Below are positions 21,089 to 29,279 of a stretch of DNA of 64,000 bases, in pieces. The position numbers and the translations under genes were made by a program. A model generated the notes under the pieces. It saw nothing but the letters and a program-made list of their open reading frames with translations. It ran no database searches and had not been told where the DNA came from. Source of the stretch: Oceanobacillus luteolus. Its GTDB lineage: Bacteria > Bacillota > Bacilli > Bacillales > Amphibacillaceae. The stretch's first letter is position 1, and the number at the start of each line of letters is the position of its first letter. The stretch is taken from positions 1 through 64,000 of the forward strand of contig NZ_JAMBON010000001.1 of assembly GCF_023715655.1 (NCBI RefSeq). The letters run 5' to 3'.

Positions 21089-21502
21089 ATGAAAATATTA
21101 GGGCTTGATGTAGGAACAAAAACAATAGGTGTAGCTGTCAGCGATGCATTAGGATGGACAGCCCAAGGAATTACAACAATATATTGGCAAGAAGATGATA
21201 TTCAGTCTGCAGATGCTGAACTGAAAAAAATCATAGAAGAACACGAAGTAGGAAAAGCTATTATTGGCTTGCCAAAGAATATGAATGGGACCATCGGCGA
21301 ACGTGGAGAGGCTTCAATGAGATTTGCCGAGCATTTTGAAGAGACATTTCAAATACCTGTAGTATTATGGGATGAAAGATTATCCACCATTGCTGCAGAA
21401 AGAGTACTGCTTGAAGCGGATTTAAGCAGGAAAAAAAGGAAAAAAGTAATTGATAAGATGGCTGCTGTAATGATCTTACAGGGTTATCTGAATCAAAAAT
21501 AA
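21089..21502 (+). CDS. yqgF: YqgF/RuvX family nuclease (pre-16S rRNA processing)
   Basis: An RNase H-fold nuclease, first predicted as a Holliday-junction resolvase and now linked to 5' maturation of 16S rRNA. In the 137-residue protein the acidic active-site residues are seen in [16 protein letters not shown] (Asp 6) and WDERLST (about 92), and the conserved GLPKNMNG precedes the second strand pair. ATG follows the ireB stop directly, with no strong ribosome-binding site, so it is probably translationally coupled. Confidence 0.93.
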   Translation: MKILGLDVGTKTIGVAVSDALGWTAQGITTIYWQEDDIQSADAELKKIIEEHEVGKAIIGLPKNMNGTIGERGEASMRFAEHFEETFQIPVVLWDERLSTIAAERVLLEADLSRKKRKKVIDKMAAVMILQGYLNQK

Positions 21503-21515
21503 TAGGGGTGACCTC

Positions 21516-21806
21516 ATGGCATTAGAAGAAAAAGAAAGAATCATTATTCCCGATGATAATGGGGATGAACATTTATTTGAAGTATTATTTACGTTCGAAG
21601 TAGACGAGACGAATGCTTCCTATATTGCAGTTATACCTGTCGAACAGGCAGAGGATGAAGAAGTGGAAGTTTATGCATTCCGCTATGAAGAAAAGGATAA
21701 CGATGATGAGGACCTCTCTTTATTCCCAATAGAATCTGATGAGGAATGGGAAATGGTAGAGGAAATGTTAGAAACATTAGCAGACGAAGCCGATGAAGAA
21801 AAGTAA
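21516..21806 (+). CDS. DUF1292 family acidic protein (YrzB-like)
   Basis: A 96-residue, strongly acidic cytosolic protein with the DUF1292 pattern: IPDDNGDEHLFEVLFTFEV, then YIAVIPVEQ, VYAFRYEE and a Glu/Asp-rich tail. GGGGTGA lies before the start. It is the third gene of the ireB-yqgF-yrzB unit. The function of this family is not established. High acidity is typical of the family and need not signal salt adaptation. Confidence 0.9.
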   Translation: MALEEKERIIIPDDNGDEHLFEVLFTFEVDETNASYIAVIPVEQAEDEEVEVYAFRYEEKDNDDEDLSLFPIESDEEWEMVEEMLETLADEADEEK

Positions 21807-22122
21807 ATGACAGTTGTGGCTATAAGACCTCCCATTTGATGTATCGAATGAAATCGGGATAGTAAAAGGGAAATCTAACGTTGAATCGTGTTTCCACAAG
21901 GTAATATTCCAAGAGATACAGATTCACTTTATGAAAAGCTGATGTCTTATGTAGACATCAGCTTTTCCCTGTAACTATCAGCATCTTTATTATTAGTATT
22001 GCTGGTTCCGGTCCAGTCACACGTCGCTCAAGTGCGTATTTGCTCTATTGCAATACGCGTTATTATACTTTATTATTTTCCGAGATATAGTATAATATAT
22101 CGAATAAGAGGGAGAGAAGTGC
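21807..22122. other. Intergenic region before mltG with two hairpins
   Basis: No coding frame with a start site is seen in these 316 bases. A long hairpin at 21934-21966 ends the yrzB unit. A second imperfect hairpin (GCGTATT/AATACGC, about 22033-22058) has no T-run. TATAAT at 22091-22096 may belong to the mltG promoter, but no -35 is convincing. Confidence 0.6.
21934..21966 (+). terminator. Terminator after yrzB
   Basis: AAAAGCTGATGTC (21934-21946) pairs perfectly with GACATCAGCTTTT (21954-21966) around a 7-base loop. The T-run at the 3' end is part of the stem. Confidence 0.75.
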
Positions 22123-23250
22123 ATGAGCAAAGGAAAATTCAAAAAGCTATTTAAAGAAAACCGGAATGCTCGGGGAGAAGAAGCACACACGGTTCGTAAA
22201 ATAGTCTTTATCATCCTCATCGTATTTATATTATTATTTGCAATTGGTGGAGTAGCCGGATATTCATACGTCAAATCCGCTTTGGAACCAGTTGATGAGA
22301 ATAGTGAGGAAAAAATTGATGTTGAGATTCCTATAGGTTCTTCTACCTCAACGATTGCAGGGATATTGGAAGAAAATGGAATTATTAAAAACGATCTTAT
22401 ATTTCGTTTCTACATAAAATTTAAAAATGAATCTGATTTTCAGGCAGGAAATTATACATTCAGTCCCTCTATGACAATCGATGAGATTATCGAGTCTTTA
22501 AAAAGCGGGAAGTTAGTATTGGAGTCAACTCAACGAGTAACGATACCGGAAGGGTTAACCGTAGAGCAAATTGCTGAAATCTATAGTAACCATTTTTCAT
22601 TTACTAGTGAAGAATTCCTCGAAAAGGTAAATGATGAGGAGTACATTAAGCAGCTGATTGATGAGTATCCACTTCTGTTGACAGAAGAAATTTTGCATGA
22701 AGATGTAAAAACTCCATTGGAGGGTTACCTTTACGCTATTACTTACGACTTTTATGAGGAAAATCCGTCCATTGAATCTATTGTTGAGATGATGCTTGAA
22801 CAGACTCAAAGTGTGATGGCACCATATTTTGAACAAATAGATGAAGCTGGGATGACGATTCACGAGGCAATCACATTCGCTTCCATTATAGAGAAGGAAA
22901 CAGGTAAACTTGATCAGCGTAATGAAATATCTGGTGTATTTCATAATCGTCTAGATGTAGATATGCCTTTACAAACCGACCCGACGGTAATCTATGCAAA
23001 AGGTGAACATACAGAACGTGTATTATATGAGGATTTGGAGATTGAATCACCATACAATACATACAAAGTCAAGGGACTTCCGGTCGGGCCGATAAGTAAT
23101 TTCGCTGAGAGTTCTTTAGAAGCTGTATTAAATCCTGTCGAGAGTGATTATTTGTATTTTCTACATGACCGACAAGGTAACATTCATTTTGCAGAAACAC
23201 TAGAGGAGCATAATCAGAATAAAGCCGAGCATTTGGGTGACGACGAGTAG
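22123..23250 (+). CDS. mltG: Endolytic peptidoglycan transglycosylase MltG (YceG-like)
   Basis: MltG cuts nascent glycan strands and is thought to set their length at the membrane. The 375-residue protein has a basic cytosolic N-terminus, one membrane helix (about 28-50) and an extracellular LysM-like part. The YceG domain carries the catalytic Glu in ASIIEKETG (about 255), followed by FHNRLDVDMPLQTDPTVIYA and YNTYKVKGLPVGPI. GAGAG lies before the ATG. The downstream trmR gene is 67 bases away and probably on the same transcript. Confidence 0.94.
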   Translation: MSKGKFKKLFKENRNARGEEAHTVRKIVFIILIVFILLFAIGGVAGYSYVKSALEPVDENSEEKIDVEIPIGSSTSTIAGILEENGIIKNDLIFRFYIKFKNESDFQAGNYTFSPSMTIDEIIESLKSGKLVLESTQRVTIPEGLTVEQIAEIYSNHFSFTSEEFLEKVNDEEYIKQLIDEYPLLLTEEILHEDVKTPLEGYLYAITYDFYEENPSIESIVEMMLEQTQSVMAPYFEQIDEAGMTIHEAITFASIIEKETGKLDQRNEISGVFHNRLDVDMPLQTDPTVIYAKGEHTERVLYEDLEIESPYNTYKVKGLPVGPISNFAESSLEAVLNPVESDYLYFLHDRQGNIHFAETLEEHNQNKAEHLGDDE

Positions 23251-23317
23251 AAATGTGGATGATTGATTCACATTTCTACTTTTACGGCATTAGAATCTTA
23301 TGTAGAAGAGGTAGAAT

Positions 23318-23962
23318 ATGATAAATGATAGTATCCATACCTATTTGCAAGAGTTGGTTTCACCTAAACCTGATTGGGTAATGACACTTGAAGAGCATGC
23401 CGATAAAAACAATGTACCGATTATGGAAAGTGTCGCAATCGATTTTATGTTGAATCAAATAAAGATCCATCAACCGAAACAAATTCTTGAAGTAGGCACA
23501 GCAATAGGCTACTCCGCACTTCGTATGTTGGAAGCAAGCCCCAATTCTGAAATAATTACAATTGAAAAGGACGAACAGCGTTATAAAGAGGCTATTGAAA
23601 CAATCAGTAAACAGAATAAAGACAATAAAATTATTGTCCATCTTGGTGATGCTTTAGACGTTATGCAGAAACTTCAGGAAGCAGAGAAAAAATTTGACTT
23701 TATCTTCATTGACGCTGCAAAAGGGAAGTATCGTGATTTCTTTGATATAGCTCACCAGCTATTAAATAAGGGTGGATGGATAGTTACAGATAATGTATTA
23801 TTTAGAGGTTATGTAGCAAATCCGGAGGCTGCACCGAAAAGATATAAAAATATGGTAAAGAAGATTAGTGAATATAATCAATTACTCTCCACACATCCAG
23901 ATTACATTACATCAATTCTACCAATTGGAGACGGTGTAATGCTTAGCTATAAAATTGATTGA
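23318..23962 (+). CDS. trmR: tRNA 5-hydroxyuridine methyltransferase (TrmR/YrrM type)
   Basis: A class I SAM O-methyltransferase of 214 residues. The SAM-binding loop is ILEVGTAIGYSALRML, and FDFIFIDAAKGKY and TDNVLFRGYV match the metal-dependent O-methyltransferase fold. In B. subtilis the orthologue YrrM (TrmR) makes 5-methoxyuridine at tRNA position 34 from ho5U. The B. subtilis neighbours yrrN and yrrO, which make ho5U, are absent here: udk follows 17 bases downstream. The name rests on synteny and fold; a small-molecule O-methyltransferase is the alternative. Confidence 0.85.
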   Translation: MINDSIHTYLQELVSPKPDWVMTLEEHADKNNVPIMESVAIDFMLNQIKIHQPKQILEVGTAIGYSALRMLEASPNSEIITIEKDEQRYKEAIETISKQNKDNKIIVHLGDALDVMQKLQEAEKKFDFIFIDAAKGKYRDFFDIAHQLLNKGGWIVTDNVLFRGYVANPEAAPKRYKNMVKKISEYNQLLSTHPDYITSILPIGDGVMLSYKID

Positions 23963-23979
23963 AAGGCAGGCGCTAGCCA

Positions 23980-24615
23980 GTGACAAGCAAACCAATGGTC
24001 ATCGGAGTTGCCGGGGGAAGCGGAAGTGGAAAAACTTCGGTTACGAAAGCAATCTTTGATCGTTTTTCAGATAAAAGTGTTTTAGTTATTGAACAGGATT
24101 ATTATTATAAAGACCAAGGACATCTATCGTTTGAGGAAAGACTCAACACGAATTATGATCATCCATTAGCATTTGATAATGGGTTATTGATTCAACATGT
24201 TAAAGACTTGATACAACATAAAGCAATAGAGAAGCCAGTCTATGATTATAAACTGCATACTCGATCAGACAAAGTAATCCATATTGAACCAAAAGATGTC
24301 ATTATAGTTGAAGGAATACTCATATTAGAAGATAGTGAATTACGTGATTTAATGGATATTAAAGTGTTTGTCGATACGGATGCGGATCTCCGAATTATTC
24401 GTCGTCTACTACGTGATATAAAAGAAAGAGGACGCAGCCTGGATTCAGTAGTCGATCAATACTTGAATGAAGTTAGACCATCACATTTGCAGTTTATTGA
24501 ACCAACTAAACGCTATGCGGACATCATCATACCTGAGGGTGGTCAAAATCATGTAGCCATTGATATTATGGCGTCTAAGATTGAGACAATCTTAGCACAG
24601 AAAAAAGTTAACTAA
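23980..24615 (+). CDS. udk: Uridine kinase
   Basis: Udk phosphorylates uridine and cytidine in pyrimidine salvage. It has 211 residues with a P-loop [15 protein letters not shown] at the N-terminus. The conserved [27 protein letters not shown] and [23 protein letters not shown] segments are also present. The GTG start at 23980 is 9 bases after AAAGGCAGG. It is close behind trmR and is followed by a separate greA transcription unit. Confidence 0.96.
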   Translation: MTSKPMVIGVAGGSGSGKTSVTKAIFDRFSDKSVLVIEQDYYYKDQGHLSFEERLNTNYDHPLAFDNGLLIQHVKDLIQHKAIEKPVYDYKLHTRSDKVIHIEPKDVIIVEGILILEDSELRDLMDIKVFVDTDADLRIIRRLLRDIKERGRSLDSVVDQYLNEVRPSHLQFIEPTKRYADIIIPEGGQNHVAIDIMASKIETILAQKKVN

Positions 24616-24758
24616 TTGTAAAAATATATTGATATATTATTGAATTTCTGCCATAGTGGTGGTTAGTATATTCTCATATTTACATTCAAAGCGCATACAT
24701 TTAATGCAAGCGAGTGTATTACTTATACTGTCGGAATTATAAAAAGGAGTGTTTATAC

Positions 24759-25235
24759 ATGTCTACAGAGAAAAGTTATTATATGACTATTGAGGGGAAA
24801 GAAAAACTAGAGAAGGAGTTACATTATCTTAAAACAGACCGTCGACAAGAGGTTGTTGAGAGAATTAAAATTGCTCGGGATTTCGGAGACCTATCGGAAA
24901 ACTCGGAGTACGATTCTGCTAAAGAAGAGCAGGCATTCGTTGAACAACGTATTACACAACTTGAAAAAATGATACGTAATGCTGTAATTATTGAAAATAC
25001 GGATTCAAATCCTAATGTTGTTTCACTTGGTAAATCGGTCACATTCCAAGAGCTACCAGACGGGGAAGAAGAAACATATACTATCGTTGGTAGTGCAGAA
25101 GCAGATCCTTTCGAAGGTAAAATTTCTAATGACTCTCCAATTGCCCAAAGTTTACTGGGACAAGAAGTTGGAGCGGAAGTAACGGTGACTACTCCAGGTG
25201 GCGATATCCAAGTTAGAATTACTAAAGTGGAATAG
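24759..25235 (+). CDS. greA: Transcription elongation factor GreA
   Basis: GreA rescues backtracked RNA polymerase by stimulating transcript cleavage. The 158-residue protein has the N-terminal coiled coil with acidic tip ([20 protein letters not shown]) and a C-terminal FKBP-like domain ([22 protein letters not shown]). The ATG at 24759 follows AAAAAGGAG; the longer frame to 24714 is not supported. A strong terminator lies just downstream. A weak promoter (TTGAAT 24640, TAGTAT 24664) may drive it. Confidence 0.96.
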   Translation: MSTEKSYYMTIEGKEKLEKELHYLKTDRRQEVVERIKIARDFGDLSENSEYDSAKEEQAFVEQRITQLEKMIRNAVIIENTDSNPNVVSLGKSVTFQELPDGEEETYTIVGSAEADPFEGKISNDSPIAQSLLGQEVGAEVTVTTPGGDIQVRITKVE

Positions 25236-25256
25236 ACTTTCAATTAATGATGATAC

Positions 25257-25290
25257 AAAAAGTAGCAGGAGCAATACCTGCTACTTTTTT
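25257..25290 (+). terminator. Terminator of greA
   Basis: AAAAAGTAGCAGG (25257-25269) pairs with CCTGCTACTTTTT, followed by T. The remainder of the gap up to 25520 is AT-rich with no gene; it contains the palindrome GTATCGATAC near 25409-25418. Confidence 0.85.
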
Positions 25291-25520
25291 ATCTTCTATT
25301 ATTATAGGAGGATTTGTAAATTTTCTTACCTAAATAATTTTATTTCACTTGTACATGTCGATGAAACTCTAGTATAGGTAATATGTTTATTGAAACTTTT
25401 ACAACTTGTATCGATACTATATATATTTCGTAAACAAAAAGTAAAAAGGAAAATACTAATTTACTCTGAATAAATGTTATAATATGATACTATAAATGTT
25501 ATTAGAGGAGGGAGTAAACA

Positions 25521-26195
25521 TTGACAAATAATTCAAATTCTCGCTTAAATAAATTTGAAAAACGTAGAAGAAATACAAAGTTTATTAACTATTCTCTTAT
25601 ACTCGCTTCTGTACTCGTTCTGTTTTTGGTGGCGATGTGGATATTTGGCGGTGGAGAGGACGAAGTAGCAGAAACCACTGATGCAGAAACTGCTAAAAAT
25701 GAGTCACTTTTCTTGGAAGTTGATGAGGATGATGAAGAACAAGAAAATGAATCCAACGATTCAGATCAAGTAGAAGATATAGAAGAGGATTCAGAAGATC
25801 AGGCCGACGACGAGAAGGATAACAATGAAGAAGCGGAAGACGAAGATCAGGAAGTGACTACGGTGGAGGCAGAACCATCTGATGATAATGTATCTGAAGC
25901 AGTTACAGGAAATTGGCCAGCAATTGGTACAAGCCAGACTGGACCTCATACAACAAATTTTGAAAATGGATCACAAGACCGTATAGAAATAAAGAAGGCT
26001 GTATCGATGGTTACAGGCATACCAGAAGATAATATGATTGAATGGTGGGTTGGTAATGGTGGAGATCAGAAAGTGGTCGCGACTGTTTCTGATCGAGAAG
26101 AAACAGAAACCTACCGAGTATATCTATCTTGGGTAGATAATGAGGGATGGCAGCCAACAAAACTAGAAACTTTAGTTGAAAATGATAAGAAATGA
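25521..26195 (+). CDS. YrrS-like membrane-anchored protein (DUF1510)
   Basis: A 224-residue protein with a basic N-terminus and one membrane helix (about 23-43). A very acidic low-complexity linker of about 80 residues, rich in E and D, follows, then a compact C-terminal domain (NWPAIGTSQTGPHTTNF, IEWWVGNGGDQKVVATVSD) of the DUF1510 type. TTG at 25521 lies 6 bases after GGAGGGAG. In B. subtilis yrrS is paired with the penicillin-binding protein gene pbpI; that gene is not here and mtnN follows instead, overlapping the next frame. A cell-envelope role is inferred only. Confidence 0.85.
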   Translation: MTNNSNSRLNKFEKRRRNTKFINYSLILASVLVLFLVAMWIFGGGEDEVAETTDAETAKNESLFLEVDEDDEEQENESNDSDQVEDIEEDSEDQADDEKDNNEEAEDEDQEVTTVEAEPSDDNVSEAVTGNWPAIGTSQTGPHTTNFENGSQDRIEIKKAVSMVTGIPEDNMIEWWVGNGGDQKVVATVSDREETETYRVYLSWVDNEGWQPTKLETLVENDKK

Positions 26196-26226
26196 TGCAC
26201 ATATAATGACAGCTGGAGGTAGCGGA

Positions 26227-26913
26227 ATGATTGGTTTGATTGGTGCAATGGATGAAGAAATTGCATATTTATTAAATGAAATGGAAAATAAAACGGAAAT
26301 TACCGTAGCAAACAGCCTATTTGTACAAGGTGAGCTTCAAGGAAAGGAAGTAGTCCTGTTAAAGTCAGGAATAGGTAAGGTAAATGCTGCTATGGGCACT
26401 ACAATTATGATGGAACGATTTTCCCCGAACGCTATCATCAATACGGGTTCTGCTGGTGGATTTCATGCAGAGCTTGCAGTAGGGGATTTAGTGATATCGA
26501 GCGAAGTTGTTCATCATGATGTTGATGTGACTGCGTTTGATTATGCTTATGGTCAAGTTCCAGGATTGCCTGCCACATATGAAGCTTCAAAAGAGCTGGT
26601 AGAATACACCGCAAATGCTGTAAAAGAGCTTGATATTGATTATAAAATAGGATTGATTGCAACAGGTGATTCCTTCATGGAAGACAAAGCAAAGGTTGAG
26701 GAGGCACAGGAAAACTTTCCTGATATGATAGCTGCAGAGATGGAGGCGGCGGCGATTGCTCAAGTTTGCCATCAATACGGAACTCCTTTTGTTGTTATTC
26801 GTGCTCTTTCTGACATTGCTGGGAAAGATTCGTCCACTAGCTTTGATGAATTTCTGGAGACTGCGGCTAAACATGCAGCACAATTGATTATTAAAGTTGT
26901 AAAATCCATATAA
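26227..26913 (+). CDS. mtnN: 5'-methylthioadenosine/S-adenosylhomocysteine nucleosidase
   Basis: MtnN removes adenine from MTA and SAH, feeding methionine salvage and keeping methyltransferases free of inhibition. The 228-residue protein begins MIGLIGAMDEEIAYLL with the catalytic Glu region, has the phosphorylase-fold segment NTGSAGGFHAELAVGDLVISSEVVHHDVD, and ends with EMEAAAIAQVC and the catalytic Asp in ALSDIAG. The start at 26227 follows GGAGGT; frames starting at 26176 overlap yrrS. In B. subtilis it sits with yrrT, mccA and mccB, which are missing here. Confidence 0.95.
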   Translation: MIGLIGAMDEEIAYLLNEMENKTEITVANSLFVQGELQGKEVVLLKSGIGKVNAAMGTTIMMERFSPNAIINTGSAGGFHAELAVGDLVISSEVVHHDVDVTAFDYAYGQVPGLPATYEASKELVEYTANAVKELDIDYKIGLIATGDSFMEDKAKVEEAQENFPDMIAAEMEAAAIAQVCHQYGTPFVVIRALSDIAGKDSSTSFDEFLETAAKHAAQLIIKVVKSI

Positions 26914-26920
26914 AATGATT

Positions 26921-26966
26921 AAAACGAAGGAAGTCGCAAAGAATAGGGCGATTTCCTTCGTTTTTT
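26921..26966. terminator. Bidirectional terminator between mtnN and sigK
   Basis: A 17-bp stem with one G-U (26921-26937 with 26948-26964) is flanked by an A-run on one side and a T-run on the other, serving both converging genes. Confidence 0.88.
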
Positions 26967-26972
26967 GTATAG

Positions 26973-27686
26973 TTAATCTATTAGTTTACTTCTTTCTTGT
27001 CGGTAATATTCATGAAACACTTTCATTAGTGCTCTTTTTTCAATTCTTGAGACATAGCTCCTAGAAATATTTAGTTTCTTCGCGATTTCTCTTTGTGTCA
27101 TTTCGTCTTTATCATGGAGACCGTAACGGTAAATAATTACTTCTTTTTCTCTGTCGTCAAGTACTTGGAAGAAGTCCTGCATTTTATTGATTTCCATATT
27201 AAGCTGAATAAATTCAATGATATTCTCACTCTCAGCTTCTAAAATATCAATTAAGCTAATTTCATTACCCTCTTTATCCTGACCAATCGGATCATGGAGA
27301 GATACATCCTTTTTAACTTTCTTCAAAGCTCTCAAATGCATCAGTATTTCATTTTCAATACATCGCGCAGCGTAGGTCGCCAACTTCGTACCTTTGTCAA
27401 CGGAAAAACTTTCGACCCCTTTAATGAGTCCAATAGTACCAATGGAAATTAGATCTTCAGTATCCTCACCAGTATTGTCGAATTTTTTGACAATGTGAGC
27501 AACTAGTCGAAGATTATGTTCAATTAATTTGTCCCTTGCTTCCTTATCCCCATTCAGCATTGCCTTGATATATTTTGTTTCCTCCTGTGAGGATAATGGT
27601 TGCGGAAAGGCATGGTTCTTAATATAAGAAACAAAAAACATCGCTTCTTTGATGAGCACTGCAAGGACGGATAAAATTCCTGACAA
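26973..27686 (-). CDS. sigK: Mother-cell sporulation sigma factor SigK (pro-form), intact
   Basis: Sigma-K directs late mother-cell transcription (coat, cortex, lysis). The 237-residue form starts with a hydrophobic pro-sequence ([21 protein letters not shown]) that SpoIVFB would remove. Region 2 follows ([26 protein letters not shown] and [19 protein letters not shown]), then a region 3/linker ([23 protein letters not shown]) and region 4 with a helix-turn-helix ([22 protein letters not shown]). The reading frame is continuous, unlike B. subtilis where the skin element splits it. TTG at 27686 is 8 bases after GGAGGT and aligns with the usual N-terminus; the ATG at 27692 is only 2 bases away. 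Confidence 0.95.
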   Translation of the reverse strand: MSGILSVLAVLIKEAMFFVSYIKNHAFPQPLSSQEETKYIKAMLNGDKEARDKLIEHNLRLVAHIVKKFDNTGEDTEDLISIGTIGLIKGVESFSVDKGTKLATYAARCIENEILMHLRALKKVKKDVSLHDPIGQDKEGNEISLIDILEAESENIIEFIQLNMEINKMQDFFQVLDDREKEVIIYRYGLHDKDEMTQREIAKKLNISRSYVSRIEKRALMKVFHEYYRQERSKLID

Positions 27687-27847
27687 GAACATACACCTCC
27701 ACAAATTTAAGGTCAAACCTTTCTGGGCAATTGCCCATAGTAAAATGTATGACTATTCGTGTGAAATAGTGTATGTCCAAGGAAATTTTCATGATTTATG
27801 AAAAAATCGACAAAAGAAGAGGTGAAATAAGGTTGAAAATAGGTATG

Positions 27848-27988
27848 TTAACGGAGATGTTTAATTTTTGGCGTCAGTGATCTTTTATCTATTTCTTTTT
27901 TGATTAATAATAAAAAGTCTTGACTAAGATTTAATTTTCTAGCTTTAATATACGATTCGACAAGCAGTTCATCTGATAAGTTTTCCAT
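27848..27988 (-). CDS. sda: Sporulation checkpoint inhibitor Sda
   Basis: Sda is a 46-residue anti-kinase that binds the dimerisation domain of KinA and blocks the phosphorelay when replication is disturbed. I translated 27988-27848: it begins [20 protein letters not shown] and goes on with [17 protein letters not shown], a helical hairpin that lines up with B. subtilis Sda (RKLSDELLIESY...). GGGGGA lies before the ATG. It is divergent from yqeG, as in B. subtilis, and a cluster of DnaA boxes lies upstream. It is too short for most gene callers. Confidence 0.93.
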   Translation of the reverse strand: MENLSDELLVESYIKARKLNLSQDFLLLIKKEIDKRSLTPKIKHLR

Positions 27989-28031
27989 ATTACAATCCCC
28001 CAATAAAATTGTATGAGAATGTTCAATTTAT

Positions 28032-28060
28032 AATTTATCATGTTTCCTAAAACAGGACAA
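28032..28060 (-). promoter_or_regulatory. Candidate promoter of sda
   Basis: On the minus strand TTGTCC (28060-28055) is followed after 17 bases by TAAATT (28037-28032). Both boxes are imperfect. The DnaA boxes begin 9 bases upstream of the -35, a position that would suit an activator. Confidence 0.35.
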
Positions 28061-28068
28061 GCCTTAGT

Positions 28069-28167
28069 TTATCTACAGGAACGTGTAGATAACTTGTGTA
28101 TAATTCGTTAATTATCGATATAAATGTTGTGTTATAGAGGTTAGTTTAGTGGGTAAAGTTATCCACA
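28069..28167. promoter_or_regulatory. DnaA-box cluster upstream of sda
   Basis: Four sites match TTATNCACA or differ by one base. TTATCTACA lies at 28069-28077 on the plus strand and again at 28084-28092 on the minus strand, forming an inverted pair. TTATACACA is at 28095-28103 on the minus strand (full match). TTATCCACA is at 28159-28167 on the plus strand (perfect consensus). DnaA is known to activate sda in B. subtilis, so this is the expected regulator. Confidence 0.8.
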
Positions 28168-28760
28168 TTTTTTCGGGTGTCACTATTTGTCGAACGATTT
28201 TTCAAAAAATCATCTAATATTTGGAATAATTATTGTACAAATACAATATAGTTATCATTTACATTTATTTAGAGTATTAATAAATTGAAATCATACCTTT
28301 GCGCTTCTAATTTAATTCTGCATTCCAACTATCCTTCGATTTTCGCAGGAAGGCCCATGAGACTCGAAGCTTAGGACGTGCGTTCTTAGTCTACCACACT
28401 GCGCTGCGGGGCCTTGAGAGAGACAGTCCCTTGATACGTGGATTTAGATGATTTGATTCTACTTAGACAATAACTACATAATTTGTATTAAAAACTGTAT
28501 GTTTCAAGTGTATGGTATTTGTTTTGGTTTCTGAACAAAATTAATGATCATTGATTTTAACTAGCTTCAATGCTCCAAATAATAATAATTAACCGGATGA
28601 AATTCTTTGAATGACATTAGTCAGGATTTTATATCAAATTTGTAGTAAAATAATATTTTCTACCACTACTTAGTTTATCTTTCATCTTAATTAAGCTATG
28701 ATAGGATAAGATAATTACTGATTGGAAATGAAATGGAAAGTCGGATAATGAGGTGTAAGC
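28168..28760. other. Gene-free stretch between sda and yqeG
   Basis: No frame with a start signal is seen. It holds the degenerate repeat at 28331-28430 and otherwise AT-rich DNA. A possible yqeG promoter is TTGAAT (28607-28612) and TATATC (28630-28635), 17 bases apart. A 10-bp palindrome AATGATCATT lies near 28541-28550. Confidence 0.5.
28331..28430. repeat. Dispersed intergenic repeat, copy 1 (degenerate)
   Basis: This GC-richer stretch, containing CCTTCGATTTTCGCAGGAAG, GACGTG and CTTAGTCTACC in order, aligns by eye with the element at 42139-42281. It has no open frame. The two copies share about two thirds of positions over the best 65 bases, so they are old or diverged members of one family. 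Confidence 0.65.
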
Positions 28761-29276
28761 GTGTTAAATAAATTTTTACCAAATCAACATGTTAAAAGTA
28801 TCTTTGATATAAAGGCGGAAGAATTAAAGGAACGTGGAATAAAGGGCATCATAACAGACCTTGATAATACATTGGTTGCTTGGGATGTTAAAGATGCAAC
28901 ACCTGAAGTAATTGCTTGGTTTGAGCAAATGAAAAAATCAGATATAAAAGTGACAATCATATCCAACAATAATCAAGATAGGGTGAAAGTATTTTCAGAT
29001 CCATTAGGCACACCCTATGTCTATAGTGCAAGAAAGCCACTGCGTCGTGCATTTAATAAAGCAGTAAAAGAAATGAACCTTGATAAAAGTGAAGTTGTTG
29101 TAATTGGTGATCAATTGCTTACTGATGTATTTGGTGGTAACTCGGCGGGATTCTATACGATTCTGGTTGTCCCAATTGTCCAGTCTGATGCGAAAATTAC
29201 GCAGTTTAACCGTAGAATTGAAAGGATTATCTTAAATTATTTCCGTTCAAAAGGAAAAATCAGCTGGGAGGATTAA
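28761..29276 (+). CDS. HAD superfamily (subclass IIIA) phosphatase YqeG
   Basis: A 171-residue phosphatase of unknown physiological substrate. The HAD motifs are clear: IITDLDNTLVAWD (nucleophile Asp about 32, acid/base Asp about 34), IISNNN (motif II), the Lys of SARKPLRRAF (motif III) and VIGDQLLTDVFGGN (motif IV). The GTG start at 28761 follows GAGGTG. It heads a run of eight close or overlapping genes through yqeM, many of them linked to ribosome assembly. Confidence 0.92.
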   Translation: MLNKFLPNQHVKSIFDIKAEELKERGIKGIITDLDNTLVAWDVKDATPEVIAWFEQMKKSDIKVTIISNNNQDRVKVFSDPLGTPYVYSARKPLRRAFNKAVKEMNLDKSEVVVIGDQLLTDVFGGNSAGFYTILVVPIVQSDAKITQFNRRIERIILNYFRSKGKISWED

Positions 29277-29279
29277 TGC

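Noticed and set aside
24824-25243. 139-codon minus-strand frame
   Set aside because: Shadow of greA with no start site of its own.
25409-25418. GTATCGATAC palindrome upstream of yrrS
   Set aside because: A 10-bp palindrome in AT-rich DNA is too short to call an operator without other support.
25391-25440. Second ECF-type promoter (TGAAAC near yrrS)
   Set aside because: TGAAAC is followed by CGAT at 15 bases, not CGTA at 16-17, so it fails the sigma-W pattern.
26973-27692. A skin-like insertion or split in sigK
   Set aside because: The reading frame is continuous through regions 2 to 4, so no excision is needed.
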